This document shows, piece by piece, positions 50,601-61,406 of a stretch of 64,000 nt of DNA. Within the stretch, counting starts at the first letter, position 1. Every line of letters starts with the position of its first letter. Source of the stretch: Polyporus tsugae (Eukaryota > Basidiomycota > Agaricomycetes > Polyporales > Polyporaceae); NCBI GenBank assembly GCA_024305745.1, contig JAHRBS010000012.1, positions 2,609,001 through 2,673,000 of the forward strand, given 5' to 3'. Both the position numbers and the translations under genes were made by a program. Below the pieces are notes generated by a model. The model was not told the origin of the DNA. It saw only the letters and a program-made list of their open reading frames with translations, and did not search any database.

Positions 50601-51290
50601 GGTTCCTCGTTCATGCCAAGCCTCGCGCGGGTGGCCAGCCGGTGTACAAGGTCAAGAGTGTTCTGCGCGGAACTGAGACTGAAGGTAAGCTGTCCAGCCT
50701 GCAGAGAAAGCGTCCTCCATTGAAACTATTTGGTGTAGTGCAACCGTCGGAGCTTGTCTCCTTCCTGCAGCAACACGTCGCCGAGCAGAAGCGCTACGAT
50801 GCCACTTTGTCTGGTGGTCAAGCCGCGGTCGACAGCACTCAGATCCAGCCTGTTGCGGAGAAGCCCACCCCCGCGGCCGACACTCTTGTCGTCCTGCCGA
50901 ACGACATGAAGAAGGCGCGGAAGGGCACCAAGGGCCTCTATGGCAATAAAGGCACGTATCCCGCAGTCCCCTTTCCTGAGCGATCGGCCCGCTGATATTC
51001 GTCCGCTCTCAGCATACGACAGCGCCCTTGCCCTGAAGACGGCGCTGCCCGGCGTCCGGACTATCGCCGTAGAAGTGACGACGGCGGTGTTCGACGAGAT
51101 GGCCAGGAATAGCAACTGGCTGACGAGCGAGGACGCGCTGCGGACGATCGCTGCCGGATTGCCCACACAGCACTCTGGGTACGCGCAGCAGATTCGGGAG
51201 GCAGTTTTGCGGCAGAAGACGGATGGGCAGCGTTATGTGCTACTGTATGGTATACGTCAGGACCGGATCGTTTTGCTTACATTGGGTTAG
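44656..51290 (+). CDS. GCN2: eIF2-alpha kinase GCN2
   Basis: Twenty-nine exons could be joined without a phase error to about 1612 aa. Order: RWD domain (SIYEHDFIDVPPPKAWK to about residue 150), a charged linker (RRQREEEEAARKKRHDAEYA), a pseudokinase (about 230-500, with LHLVHYNDIVHRG), then the true kinase with LGRGGYGQVVKARN, catalytic Lys587 in YAVKKIKL, a long acidic insert (EEDDDDEDDPFGW), LHRDIKLTNIFV (Asp809), VGDFGLA (Asp827) and IAPEM. A HisRS-like region follows (ADSPHLPAVLSTLF, YHICDIY.., AGGRYD), then a C-terminal domain with VVLPNDMKKARKGTKGLY. GCN2 senses uncharged tRNA and phosphorylates eIF2-alpha. Introns 22 (49026-49081) and 28 (50952-51012) have GC donors; with them no frameshift is needed. 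Confidence 0.93.
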
Positions 51291-51589
51291 GATTTTCTTT
51301 CTTTCTCTTTTTCTCTGTCTCTGCAATGTTTCACCGCCTGTATTATCATCTGATGTCATCCCATTCATCTGGGCTACTCACCTCGCATCATGTCCTGTCA
51401 AGCTGTCCATGTTCGTTCGCATCTTAACTGTATTAACGTCATATCACATACTTCCTTGATCAGAGTCGGAAGTGCGGTTCTGATCTTCTGGCCTCAGGCC
51501 TCAGGCATTATAATACTACGCCCACGGCCCTCTACGAGGTAGAACTACCAATCCGCCTTGATGATGACAAAAATTTACGAACAACAACA
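51291..51589. other. 3' flank of GCN2
   Basis: Pyrimidine-rich sequence directly after the GCN2 stop, presumably 3' UTR. A CCTCAGG direct repeat occurs near 51493. Confidence 0.4.
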
Positions 51590-51650
51590 TTCCGACGCCG
51601 GGAATCGAACCCAGGGCTATAAGCGATAATGTCCACTACACCATATCAGA
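51590..51650 (-). pseudogene. truncated tRNA-like element (Glu/Asp-type ends)
   Basis: On the minus strand the 3' end has a perfect T arm (CTGGG TTCGATT CCCGG) followed by CGTCGGAA. The 5' end TCTGATA pairs with it in six of seven positions, including two G-T wobbles. A D-arm-like TGGTGTAGTGG follows the 5' acceptor strand. Only about 60 nt separate the ends instead of about 72, so a normal anticodon arm does not fit. The ends resemble tRNA-Glu or tRNA-Asp. It is probably a deleted tRNA pseudogene. Confidence 0.55.
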
Positions 51651-51913
51651 GACGTGGATTGCAATTATTTTAATTTAGAGTGTTGAATATCTGCGTCGGC
51701 TCGCCCACGCTGTCGCCGTCGACGACCTCAAGAGCCATCAATCACCGCCAACGTGAATGCCCCTGAACACCCTCGTCGCCCTCGTCGCCCTCGTCGCTCC
51801 TCCTCGTTAGCGACTCCTCGATCAGTGATGTTGATGGTCGGAGCAAAACCGATGTCGTCGCCTGTCGTCGCTGGAAACGATGCGACACCCGACGGCGCAC
51901 CACCCCCTTTTCC

Positions 51914-51920
51914 TATAAAT
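51914..51920 (+). promoter_or_regulatory. TATA box of the 490-aa protein gene
   Basis: TATAAAT lies about 145 nt before the ATG at 52065 and is followed by a pyrimidine-rich leader (TTCCCTTCTTTTCTTTCC), a common start-site context in fungi. Confidence 0.55.
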
Positions 51921-52064
51921 CCCCGCAGCCAGCCTTGCACCCTGGTCCTGGTCGACGTACGTTCCCTTCTTTTCTTTCCGGCTGGTCCTTCGTCTCCCGC
52001 TCTTTACGCTCTTTGCCCATTTCTCTTCTTTTCCGATTTGCTTCATTCAAAACCCGTCTCTAAG

Positions 52065-53602
52065 ATGTTTAACAGGACCGCCGAGTACCTCGCACATGGT
52101 GCCCGCAGCTTTGGGCCTCTGGCCAAGCTCCAACCCGAGCAGCGTAGGCGAGTCGAGAAGTCCAGCGAGAAGATTGGCAAGGTCCTCGGTGAGATGCCCA
52201 TTGTTGACATCATCTCCTCGTCACCCCGCGCCGTGGACGGTATCATGGGCGAGGCCAGAGAGCTCAAGCAGGGAAAGAAGGGTGGAAAGTCGAAGAAGAA
52301 AGGCTCTTCCCCGCCCGTCCTGCGCCTGAAACTCACACCCCTCCGTCGCAAGTCGACCCGGCTTGTGCCTGGTACTCCCCGTACCTCCGACGCGCGCGCA
52401 AGCCGTAGGTCTCTCAAGTTCGTTCCCGGCTTCGACCTTGTGGAGCCCGTCTCGCATGTAGAGGTCGACTCGCTTCCCGCCGTCCAAATGAGCGAGACGA
52501 GGTACGTCACCCATATTTCTGTTCCAAAGAGAGCGCTCGATCGATGAGCGTGCTTATGTGTTATAGCACGCCACAAGATACTCTCTTCCTTGGTCCTCTT
52601 CCCCTCATGTCCCCCTTCTCCCCGATCGAGACCTCCAACTCGCTTGAGCAGCGGTACCAAGGGCTGCGCCAACTAGCATGCGTCTCTCGCGGGTTCCACA
52701 ACACCGTTGTGGAAGAGATTCCCTCGGTTGAGCAGGTCAAGAAAGTCAGCTCCTACCTCGACTTCTACCGCATAACCAATCAGAGCCGTCATGACGTGGA
52801 TGCCACCAGTGCGGTTACCGACCTCAACCCTGCATACACTGCCTACACGGACGCGACGAACCCAGACGACGTGTACACGGCATACATCGCGTATACCCCC
52901 GTATCTGCTCACCACCGTCGCCGCAGCGTCTCTTTCTCGCAAGCCCCGCGTCCGAGCATGTTGTCAAATGGGGTCATCACCCCAATCCCCCGCGCGAGCT
53001 TTATCGTTCCCCATTCTGCGTCGGTCTACTCGTTCGAGGACCGGCCGGGACGCTACACGCTCGTGATCAAGATTCCCTCTCCGTTTAGCCCTTCGTTTTC
53101 GTCGAGCACGGCCAACTCTACTCGCATGTCTCGGTCCCGCACGTTTGTCCTGGACACCCCCCAGACAGCGAAGCGCGACACGCTCCTGGAGACGTCCGGG
53201 GACGATAGCTGCCCGCTCCAACAGCAGCAGAGGGAGGCCCGCGTCCGTGCCGTCCTTGAAGCTATGGCCGACTCTGCACCTCCTGCATCTACCCCGCGCG
53301 CGCCCGCACCCCAGATCCCGGCGCAAACTCCTCGTGGCCCGTATTGGGTGCGCCAGTCGTACCGTATCTCAGGTCAAGGATCCGTCCGCCGGCGCCGGTC
53401 GAGCATACGCGTCCCTCCTACGCCTCGGACTGTTCGCCGTGAGAGGCGGCAGGGGTGGGGCGGGGAGTGGAAGTCGGGCAAGCTTGGGGCGGCTGTCGAT
53501 GGGTTGATGGAGATCAAGACTCCCGCGCCGCGTGTGTCGCGGAGGTTGACGGACGAGGAGGTGCCGCCTGTTCCGATGAAGGACTTCATTGTCATTCAGT
53601 AG
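52065..53602 (+). CDS. unrecognised basic, Ser/Pro-rich protein, 490 aa
   Basis: Two exons (52065-52501, 52567-53602) joined in phase. The N-terminal third has helical KLQPEQRRRVEKSSEKIGKV and a Lys/Gly tract (KQGKKGGKSKKKG). The middle has a short Tyr-Thr-Ala periodicity (PAYTAYTDATNPDDVYTAYI). The C-terminal part is Arg/Ser/Pro-rich (SVRRRRSSIRVPPTPRTVRR) and ends VPMKDFIVIQ. Composition suggests a largely disordered, possibly nuclear or phospho-regulated protein. No domain is recognised. TATA box, leader and open frame over two exons support a real, probably well-expressed gene. Confidence 0.7.
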
Positions 53603-54774
53603 GCCGGTGCTCGAGGCTGGGCGCTGGGCGCTGAGGGCTCATGTCCTCGCCGCTGTGCTCTTCCCTGGTGCTGGTTTTGTTACTGTTTGATATTTATAAT
53701 ATGAAGCATGTTGCTTTGCCTTCGGCCGGTTATTGATTCGGACGTGGTTGTTGTGTTCAGGTGAGTTCAGTTTCACAGGTTTCATGTTCCCACTCCCAAG
53801 TCATCTGCCAGATGCTAGTACTTCGCTGCCTTCCGCTCCTCACCTGCCGACAATATGATTGTAGAAGGTGAGAGGAGCATGGAAGCATAGTTGCACCGAT
53901 TCCGCTCCGCCGTCGTCGGTTTATTGAATAATTCATGGAAAGCGCGCCGGAACCGTCGTATATACTTCTCGAAGCTCCGAACCGTGTCCCCCAGTGCCGA
54001 AGTACGTGATGCAGCCTTTGACAATTATAAGTTGAGTAACATGTTCTCAAACCTAGATTGCCTGCTAAGTCGGGTAGTGGCTAATGGTAGGTACAGTTGC
54101 AGGCCTACTACCAGGTCAGAGGGGCAAAGATAATTCGACGCAGGGCGATCCAGAGTGATGCATTTGCGTCGTTCAACTTCGCGTCTGCGTGCGTCGTTGC
54201 TCGCGTCACTCTGGGTCTGCCTGCGTCAGTCGCTGCGTCACTGACAGGAACTTGCGGCAGCGTAGGACCGCCTGCGTCTCTAGTGCTGTATATCCGATGT
54301 GACGCCGATCTAGCCTCCGTGCGGCCAGATTGACGCACTGTTTTGGACTTCGATTTGACTTCGACACAGGGCGAATATCTGGACTTCGGATTCCAACCTC
54401 TTCCAACCGTTCTGCTGCCTGAATCAGAATCAGCCTGATCTGTCAACGCCCAACACTCGCAGGCAACTCAATTGTCGATCGCATACTTCGCTAGAGTCAA
54501 CGTCGAACTGTAGCGCCTTCCATGACACGGAGGAAATGTTCATCCAGCACTCTATGTAGAATGTCTCTAGGCATGACCACAAAGCTCCCAGTTACAACCT
54601 CCGTGACAGACAGAACCGCACAATCCTTCTTCAGGCTTAACTGCCGCATATCTGGGAGTTTCGCGCAGAGGTAACCCTCACACAGATAAAAAGGGGCGCA
54701 CCACGACCACTCATGATTCCCCAGAGTCCCGGACCCTCCAGATCCCTAACGCCCTCGCTCTCACTATCCCAAGA
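53603..54774. other. intergenic with a GCGTC-rich patch
   Basis: No gene is supported. 54160-54290 contains about eight GCGTC pentamers in both CTGCGTC and TCGCGTC contexts. The rest is ordinary non-coding sequence including the lectin promoter. Confidence 0.45.
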
Positions 54775-55726
54775 ATGCAAGACTACGCGGTTTCTTCTCT
54801 CATTGGGGGGGTGACGCCGGGTTCCTACTCCAGCGACGTCTACTACATGAACCACGATGGTGAGTTCATCCCAAAGTCCTTTAGGAATGTATGCCATCAT
54901 AATCCACTCACATGTGCCTGCGGTATTGACCTGTAGGGAATTTCGTGCTGAATGACGCCGGTACGGCATTTGTTTCGTTCATCGTTTGCATGCGCGGAGG
55001 TTGATAACCGCCGCAGCCCACAGCATCCTCAACACTACCCATCCCATCCAACAGATCACCGTTTCCGGCGGATGGGTCGTGCGTACCATTCAGGCTCCAC
55101 CCACTGCGTCTGACATTCTTTGACTTATGACTACTCAAAATCAGATCGACGGAGTAAGCGTCACCTATCAGCTCGAAGGTGGGACTACCACTGTCTTGAA
55201 ACACGGGAGCACCTTCAGCCCGCCCGATGTCGTTTCGTTTGGCAGTAAGCATCACCGGCAGTGGCACCGAAGGATAGATCCGTCGAAAGGGTGTCTGACG
55301 CATCGCAATGCAGCGAACGAGGTCCTCGCCGCCGTCTATGGGCGCGAGGGATACCACACGTACTACAACCGCACCATGGTCACCAACGTCGCCTTCGTCA
55401 TCTTCGACACGGAGGCAGAGACGTCTCGCACTGTCGGGGTAAGTCTAGCTCATCTGCCATACCGTCTCGGACGGGCATGTATATCGATGTGCGGTTGACG
55501 TTCTCTTTGACAGCCGTTCGGGAATGGGGACAACACCAACCAAGGCAACCCGTTCTGGACTTCCGACGTGCTCGCGTTGGGGAGCTTCGCCCAGAACACC
55601 TCGGCGCGTACGTGCAGTCCATCCTCGTGCTTGCGTCGAGCTTCGTGCGCTGACGTACCGCTCTGCGCAGTCGGATTGTCCGGCCTGTTCTTCTATAAAA
55701 ACCCGGCATCTAACTCGACTAACTGA
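54775..55726 (+). CDS. jacalin-like lectin domain protein
   Basis: Seven exons (54775-54859, 54937-54960, 55017-55078, 55145-55244, 55314-55438, 55514-55607, 55671-55726) join in frame to 181 aa. The strands fit the jacalin beta-prism: ITVSGGWVIDGVSVTYQLEG, TTTVLKHGSTFSPPDVVSFG, TNVAFVIFDTEAETSRTVGP and FGNGDNTNQGNPFWTSDVLA, ending GLSGLFFYKNPASNSTN. There is no signal peptide, so the protein is probably cytosolic, as are many mushroom lectins. Such single-domain proteins bind sugars and may serve in defence or development; the ligand is unknown. Splicing is supported by phase at all six introns. Confidence 0.8.
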
Positions 55727-55913
55727 ACGGGGCTGTGCGGTTTGCGCGCGAGATCGAGAGACGAGGTTTCCTGTTTCTCTTTGCTGCAATGGGGTCCAAG
55801 TAGGGATGGACTCAGGGCACCGTTATGTCGGAATGCCACCAATGAGTAGGACGGCTGTTGTAATACAATAATAGTCCAAACGGATTGAGTGATCATTACG
55901 AGTTCGCGGCGAA

Positions 55914-57784
55914 TCAATTACTCCCGCCGGCGACAGCGATATCTCCCACCAAGGGACCCAACCCACGGCGCAGCAGCAGTTTTACCAAGGCTACTTGCCC
56001 CCCTTCCAGAACGACGTCCTCGCGACTATACTGCCTGTGTAGCGTCACGGAGAGCTTCCGGATCGGTTCACAGCGCCCCGCTCTCGCAGCGAGGCACGCT
56101 TCGAGCATTTCACAGAACTCGCGCAACGACGCTTCAAGCTCAGATTCATGGCATTCACTGCGACCTTGCAGCGACTGCCCCTCTCCTCCTTCCTCCCCCA
56201 AGTCGAAGTTGTGAGGTACGTCCCATGCCAGGACCATGTCCTCTAAACGGGCACACGGGAACTCACCGCCCGGCATACGCTCCCCGAGGATGCCGGCAAG
56301 TTGTTCAGTGGTCCACGGGCTGTCGCACGCAAGGCGGCGAAGCCCAGGAAGGTCGAGCAGAAGCTGCTCCCAGTACTCCGAGGGAAAATACGAGCCCTCG
56401 ACCGCCAACGAGGTCACCCCCGGAGCCGGCGCGGGGGCCAGCGCGTCGACGAGCTCGCGGGTGAAGCGGGAGACGGTCGCGATTTGGGACGCCGCGCCGG
56501 CGAGCGTGACGCGTACGGGTCGAACACCGTCGCCGCGTGTCTCCCAACGCACTAGGTTGTCGCCCTCGCGGGCCCTGGGGGAAAAGTTGAGGTAGAGGCT
56601 GAGCTCGGCGCCGGCATTGGGGGTAGAAGAGGGGTTGATGCCAGGAAACAGCGGGACGGGATGTCCTCGATCTCGAGGTGACGCAGGCATGGAAGGTGGA
56701 CAGTCGTCGTCAGCTCCGGCGGTGCGAGTGCACGTAAGTTTCCATGCCGATCGTCGTCCGATAGGCTGTAGGTCATATATAGTGTCTCCAAGTTTGGGAA
56801 AAACTCGAGAGCACTGTGCACAACGCACAGTGCGGGAACACTGCCGGCTGTGGGGGAGGGGCGGATGGCGCAGTGCTTTAGCTTGAGGTGACATAGGGAT
56901 GAATATGGCGCGACTGGAGTGTCGAAATATGTGCGCTCAAGCTCGAGATTTTGGATGTTGGGAGAAAAATTCAATTTGAAAGTAAATGTCCTCGCATACC
57001 ACCAACAATGCACGATGATGGCGAGGTGTGTGAGACGAGGCATGTGTTGTTCGAGGACCTGTGCCATCTCTTTGACGTCATACAAGGTAGGGCCCACTTT
57101 CAAAGAGGAAACGCGACTGGCATGAGGCGTCAAGATGTTGACAATGTCTTCGTTCGGGTATAGGACAAATAGTGTAAGGCTTTCAGGAGCCGACCGCGCG
57201 AGGGCTGCCCGAAAGCGACCCATATGATATTTGGGGTTCCATGCCTTCCAGCTTGGCAAGCTGAGGAGGTTGGCCCAGAACTGAGGCGTTCTGAAAAGCA
57301 GCTGTCGCCAGTATCGACAGATGCGCAACACAGGCACGCGTGGCCGGGGCATCACGGCCGGGTGGACGTGGGAGAAAACCTCCATGAGCACTTCCGGAGG
57401 GAGGTAGTGGTTGATCGGGGCAGCATCGTTGTATGCGGAGCGGAGGGCGCGAACGTGGGATTTGTTTTTGGAGATCGCGTTGCGAGCTGCAGCACCGTAC
57501 CATTGGAGAAGGAGGCGGTTGTGACTCTGAATTTCCGTGATCCTCGACACGCACCACTCCTGGACATGGGCGAGTTGGCGGAGTATCATCCTATCCTCTT
57601 CAGTGAAAAGCCCTTGAACTGTAGCTGATTGGTGTTAGTAACTGCATACAGGCATGTGTGCCAGAAGGATAAAACGCCACACACCTGTGCATAGGACAGG
57701 TAAATCATCCGGATGTTCAATCAACGTGTCCTCGGGGAAGGCAAGGTCTCCCAAGTGAAGCAAGTCACTGAGACCGTCCTGCAT
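55914..57784 (-). pseudogene. F-box/LRR-like protein pseudogene (paralogue of 1151-3107)
   Basis: Exon 1 (57685-57784, MQDGLSDLLHLGDLAF) and exon 2 correspond to the left-end paralogue. The F-box-like core is PINHYLPPEVLMEVFSHVHP, and the five positions that are TAG in the left copy are Gln or Trp here. At about 56670 the frame shifts: CLRHLEIEDIP is followed in another frame by VPLFPGINPS. About 30 residues present in the left copy (starting AYISKFLSDL) are missing, so a deletion not divisible by three has occurred at a repeated TCCCG. The downstream frame stays open to 55914 (..DIAVAGGSN). The gene is disabled, unless a short product of about 400 aa is used. Confidence 0.75.
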
Positions 57785-58375
57785 GGTAAAAAAAAACTAG
57801 GAGATTTCAGAAAGGAGGTCTGAGTGGGTTGTGAGGGTGAAGAAAAAGCGGTTAAGTAGGATGAGCGAAAGAGGGGCGGCGAAGTCAACAACGGTTCGGC
57901 CCGAACCGAGTCAAACGGATCGGCACATCGGGCCGTAGGACCGTGGCACCGCCACCGGTTGCACTTGGAGCACCTGCGACTCCGACTCCTTCAATAAACT
58001 GTCAAGTTCGAATTCTCCCTCCGGTTCTGCAAGACAAATCGACTAGCTTTGAGTCCACTATTTCACAATGGCTTGTCCCATGTGGAAAATAACACAATTC
58101 TGGCACCGGAACCGCACCTCAAAATGCATGCGGGCCACTGGTGGTCCACCGTATACGCATTGCCCGTGCTGGCTTTTTCTCCGAGACGTATGTACAATCC
58201 ATTCACCACAGTACCAAAACCCGCCGACAAGGCGACCCGATCAGGTGTCGGGGGTTCCTTGTCCGGCGCTCTCATACCATCGTAAGTGCATCACGCTGGA
58301 TCGCTCTGCTAAGCAGTATTTTTTACACCACTACACCCATTCAGGATACAGATACATGTAGTATGTGTCTATCAT
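57785..58375. other. intergenic, no gene seen
   Basis: This region contains the promoter side of the F-box-like pseudogene and the 3' flank of the lactonase pseudogene. Only short unsupported frames occur. Confidence 0.4.
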
Positions 58376-59879
58376 TCACGGGAACGACACCTTTTCAAAC
58401 TTGGCTACGATGTCCGCCAAGAGACGGTTCACCAGCCCGCCGTCTCCCGCGAAGACGAGGTTCCCGGACGTCGTGCCGAGGAAGAACTTGCCCAGCAGCG
58501 TGCCCTCCGGATTCCAGACCTGCGAATGCATACGCGCAGAGCTCAGCTCGGGGCTCAATTGTATATCCATGGTGCGTTACTCGCCTGTACTCCGTCCCCA
58601 CATCCCGCGTAGACGTTCCCTGCCGCGTCGAGCTGTATCCCGTCCGGAGCGCCGGTGTCCACATACGCGAACACCTTGCGATTCGTATGCGTAGCTGCGG
58701 GGGGAGGTGTCAGCCCATGGTCCAAGGAAAACCCTGGCCGTGCTCTCGCGCCCTTACTTACTTACATGGTGGAGGTCGCAGTCTGGTTAGGGCCTCCCAG
58801 GAATCCCTGGAAGACCCCGGTGTCTGTGCTAACAGCGTCCAACGCAACGTCAGTCTCGCAGATTTGGCAGAGGGCACGGCGTGGTACTACATACACGAAG
58901 GCGGTCCTCCCGTCGGGAGAGAACGCGATCCCGTTACATTTATCGAAGCCGTCCGCAACGACCCGTACAGAGCCAGTGGCGGGGTCGAACCGGTACACCT
59001 GGTTCGGCAGTAACGGGGCCGGGCGGAAGTGGCTCAAGAATCCGTGTCTGGGATGTGCGATTACTCCCCGTCTACGCGGCTAGAGATGGGTGGTACGTAC
59101 GTCACGTCCGTGAAGAAGAGCTTGCCCGTCTTGGGGTGGATATTCACATCGTTTACAGAGTTGAACTGTCGGCCAGAAAAGTTGTCGAGAAGCACGGTCG
59201 TGTTGCTGGGGTCCGCCGGGTCGACCAGCACGAGTGACGGCGGGAGGGGGCCCCGTCCAGAGTTGGCAAACACAAGCTTCCCAAAGAGGGGCCCCGTCCC
59301 GCCGTTGGTCATCTGCACGGCCTCGGGGAGAGAATCTATCTGCTGTGTAGGATGTGTGCTGGTCAATCTACGATACCGTCGCATCACGACGTCCTCTCAC
59401 TTTCGTGAAGCTGACATTCACGAGAGATCCGCCCCGGCCAACCGCATCGGTTGCTTGCGCGACCTCGCCCAGGCTGATCTTCGACACCTGGTTGTTGTGG
59501 TCGATGTGTCGCTGTGGCCGAGCGGGGCGCCCTCCAGGCTCGCGAAGTACACCTCGTCCGTCTCCGGGACCCATATCGGTGCCTCGTGCGTGAACGCGAA
59601 GTCAGGGTTCGCAGCGATAGCACAGATGCCAGTGGTCGCCTCGGGGCCGAGGATGTTGAGGAACTCGGGGGCGAAGACTTAGAAGAACGGTGGGGTGGCG
59701 TTGGCGGGATTGAAGAACTCGGTGGGCCGACTCGCGGAAGGACCGTTCACGCCGAGGAGGTTGAACGCGAAGCGACCGACGAGCTGTCTGAGCAATGAAT
59801 AGCGAGGGGCGCCGATGGAGACTTCAGCAGCGGCGACGATGGGAAACATACAAGTTGTAAGCTTCATTTTGACGATCAA
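58376..59879 (-). pseudogene. SMP-30/gluconolactonase-type lactonase, copy 1 (broken)
   Basis: Blocks in order: PTEFFNPANATPPFF, VFAPEFLNILGPEATTGICA, THEAPIWVPETDEVYFASLE, HNNQVSKISLGEVAQATDAV, FANSGRGPLPPSLVLVDPAD, NVHP-like NIHPKTGKLFFTDV, FDPATGSVRVVADGFDKCNG, and the end VWNPEGTLLGKFFLG. This is the calcium-dependent six-bladed lactonase fold. Two lesions are seen. TAA at 59679-59681 stands where the family has Gln (FFQVF). Near 58687, about 30 nt present in copy 2 (between YA and TNR) are missing and the frame shifts. The intron at 58520-58584 has a GC donor (GCGAGT), as in copy 2. The start exon could not be placed. Confidence 0.75.
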
Positions 59880-60533
59880 AGTGTTGCTATTCGTGTACTC
59901 ACCTCAGCTTGTGATGGGATGGTATTGTTTATCGAGGCGAGCGGCGACGGTGTTGTCGCATTCGCCCATGCCCGGGCGAGCGCGACAAGCACCAAAGTGA
60001 TATTTGACGTTGGCCATCTTCCTGGACTGGAAACTTGGGGCGAAGGGCTACTGTGTGCGCCCTTATATGGGCGACGCTGAGGAAGAATGCGGCCATCGTA
60101 TCGCTTGAAGTACTTCTGAACGAGAAAATATCACAAGCAATCAAGGAAGTGCTGATATCCAGGGCGAGTCCCTTTAAACCTAAGGTCCCATGACATCAAT
60201 TGGGGATCTAATCGCTCTTTGTGTGTACCTAATGAGACGCGGTACGAGCGTCAGCTAGATACGATACATCAGTAATGAATGTGTGGGTGTACACGAATAT
60301 AGACATACCTCAGTCTGTAGGAAGAACGACTGAGGAAAAAAAGTGTGTGCGGCATTAGCGACATGATATACGCTGTACGGAGTATGCCGAATGTAAGGAA
60401 CGTAAAGTAAATGAAGTAAGTATTAAAAGTCTGACAAGTAACAACGTTGATCAATGTCCAATGAATATCTCAACAACAAATCAGCTAAGGAGGCTTAGGG
60501 TGGAAAACACGGACGGTGGTGCGCACCCTGCGA
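59880..60533. other. intergenic, lactonase promoter region
   Basis: TATATGG/CCATATAAGGG at about 60062-60072 may be the old TATA box of the lactonase copy. The 39-codon frame beginning at 60016 ends at a stop before a good donor and is probably untranslated leader. Confidence 0.4.
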
Positions 60534-61102
60534 CTAGGTTTCCGGAATCTGAAAGTCGGCGAAACTGATGCCTCCCTCGACCTGAAGATCCCCGTACGCC
60601 TCAGGCGTCATCAAATCTGTCGCGGTCGTCGGGCATCCGGCGAACAGGTCTACGGAAAGAGAGAGACATGCTAGCAGCTGCCTCTACTCGGTCTACTGGC
60701 TTGGACATCCACCGACTTCTTTTGACCGTGATCGTCCAGGGAAATAGAGCCCTGTCCAGTGGCATCGCGTTTGCCCTTGGTGTCAAGGCGAGCGCAGACG
60801 TTGTTGTACTTGACACAATAGTCCTTGTACCCTGCGCAATAGGTCTTATGCGCAACGGGACTGGTCGCGGTAGTAATGGCGCCGCAGTTGGGCTTGTAAT
60901 CAGGGCAACGGCCCTTCAAGTTCTTGGTGACGGCGGAGGAGAGGTGGGGGTGGGGCTTATCGTGAGGGAGGAACCTGGGGGCGCCGACGCCCTTCTCGAC
61001 TGTCTTCTCGAGTGGCTTCTCGAGTGCATTCTCCGCAACGACGCTCCAGGGACCGAGCAACAAAAGAGTGTTGAGGTGGAAAAGAGAGGCGGAAAGCATC
61101 AT
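60534..61102 (-). CDS. small secreted cysteine-containing protein
   Basis: Exon 1 (60688-61102) and exon 2 (60534-60649) give 176 aa; without the intron the product would be 143 aa. The start MMLSASLFHLNTLLLLGPWS looks like a signal peptide, probably cleaved near VVAENA. A heptad-like EKPLEKTVEK follows. A Cys-bearing core comes next (GRCPDYKPNCGAI, KTYCAGYKDYCVKYNNVC), then a hydrophilic tail ending FADFQIPET. A TATA box lies about 85 nt upstream. No known family is recognised; small size, secretion signal and paired Cys are compatible with a secreted effector-like or cell-wall protein. Confidence 0.6.
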
Positions 61103-61183
61103 GACCGAGCTTGCCAGAGTTTATGGTTCGAAGGAGGGGGCGGAGGAAGATCTCGAGGGGGGAAACGCCGACGCGGGGTATGT

Positions 61184-61191
61184 AATATATA
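61184..61191 (-). promoter_or_regulatory. TATA box of the small secreted protein gene
   Basis: TATATATT on the minus strand about 85 nt before the ATG at 61102. Confidence 0.5.
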
Positions 61192-61406
61192 CACACCATC
61201 GAGCGGGGCCCTGTCAAACGAGCTGCCATCGTGAAGATGATGTGGCTGCAGGGAACACGCCTTTTGGTTCCAATAGAACCAGTGTTGGCCTTGTGCCACT
61301 GTCTTTGGAAACGAGGAGAAGAAAAGTTCAGCGGGAAGTGAAACATTCTTCTGCTCAGACTCACTCCACGTCATATGCATAGTAGGTACCGTATGGAGAC
61401 ACTTCC

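Noticed and set aside
50940..51012. Apparent +1 frameshift in GCN2 just after the LYGNK motif
   Set aside because: A 61-nt GC-AG intron restores the frame exactly and joins LYGNK to AYDSALALKTAL, as the family expects.
51590..51650. Functional tRNA-Glu or tRNA-Asp
   Set aside because: Only about 60 nt lie between the acceptor strands, so no normal anticodon arm can form.
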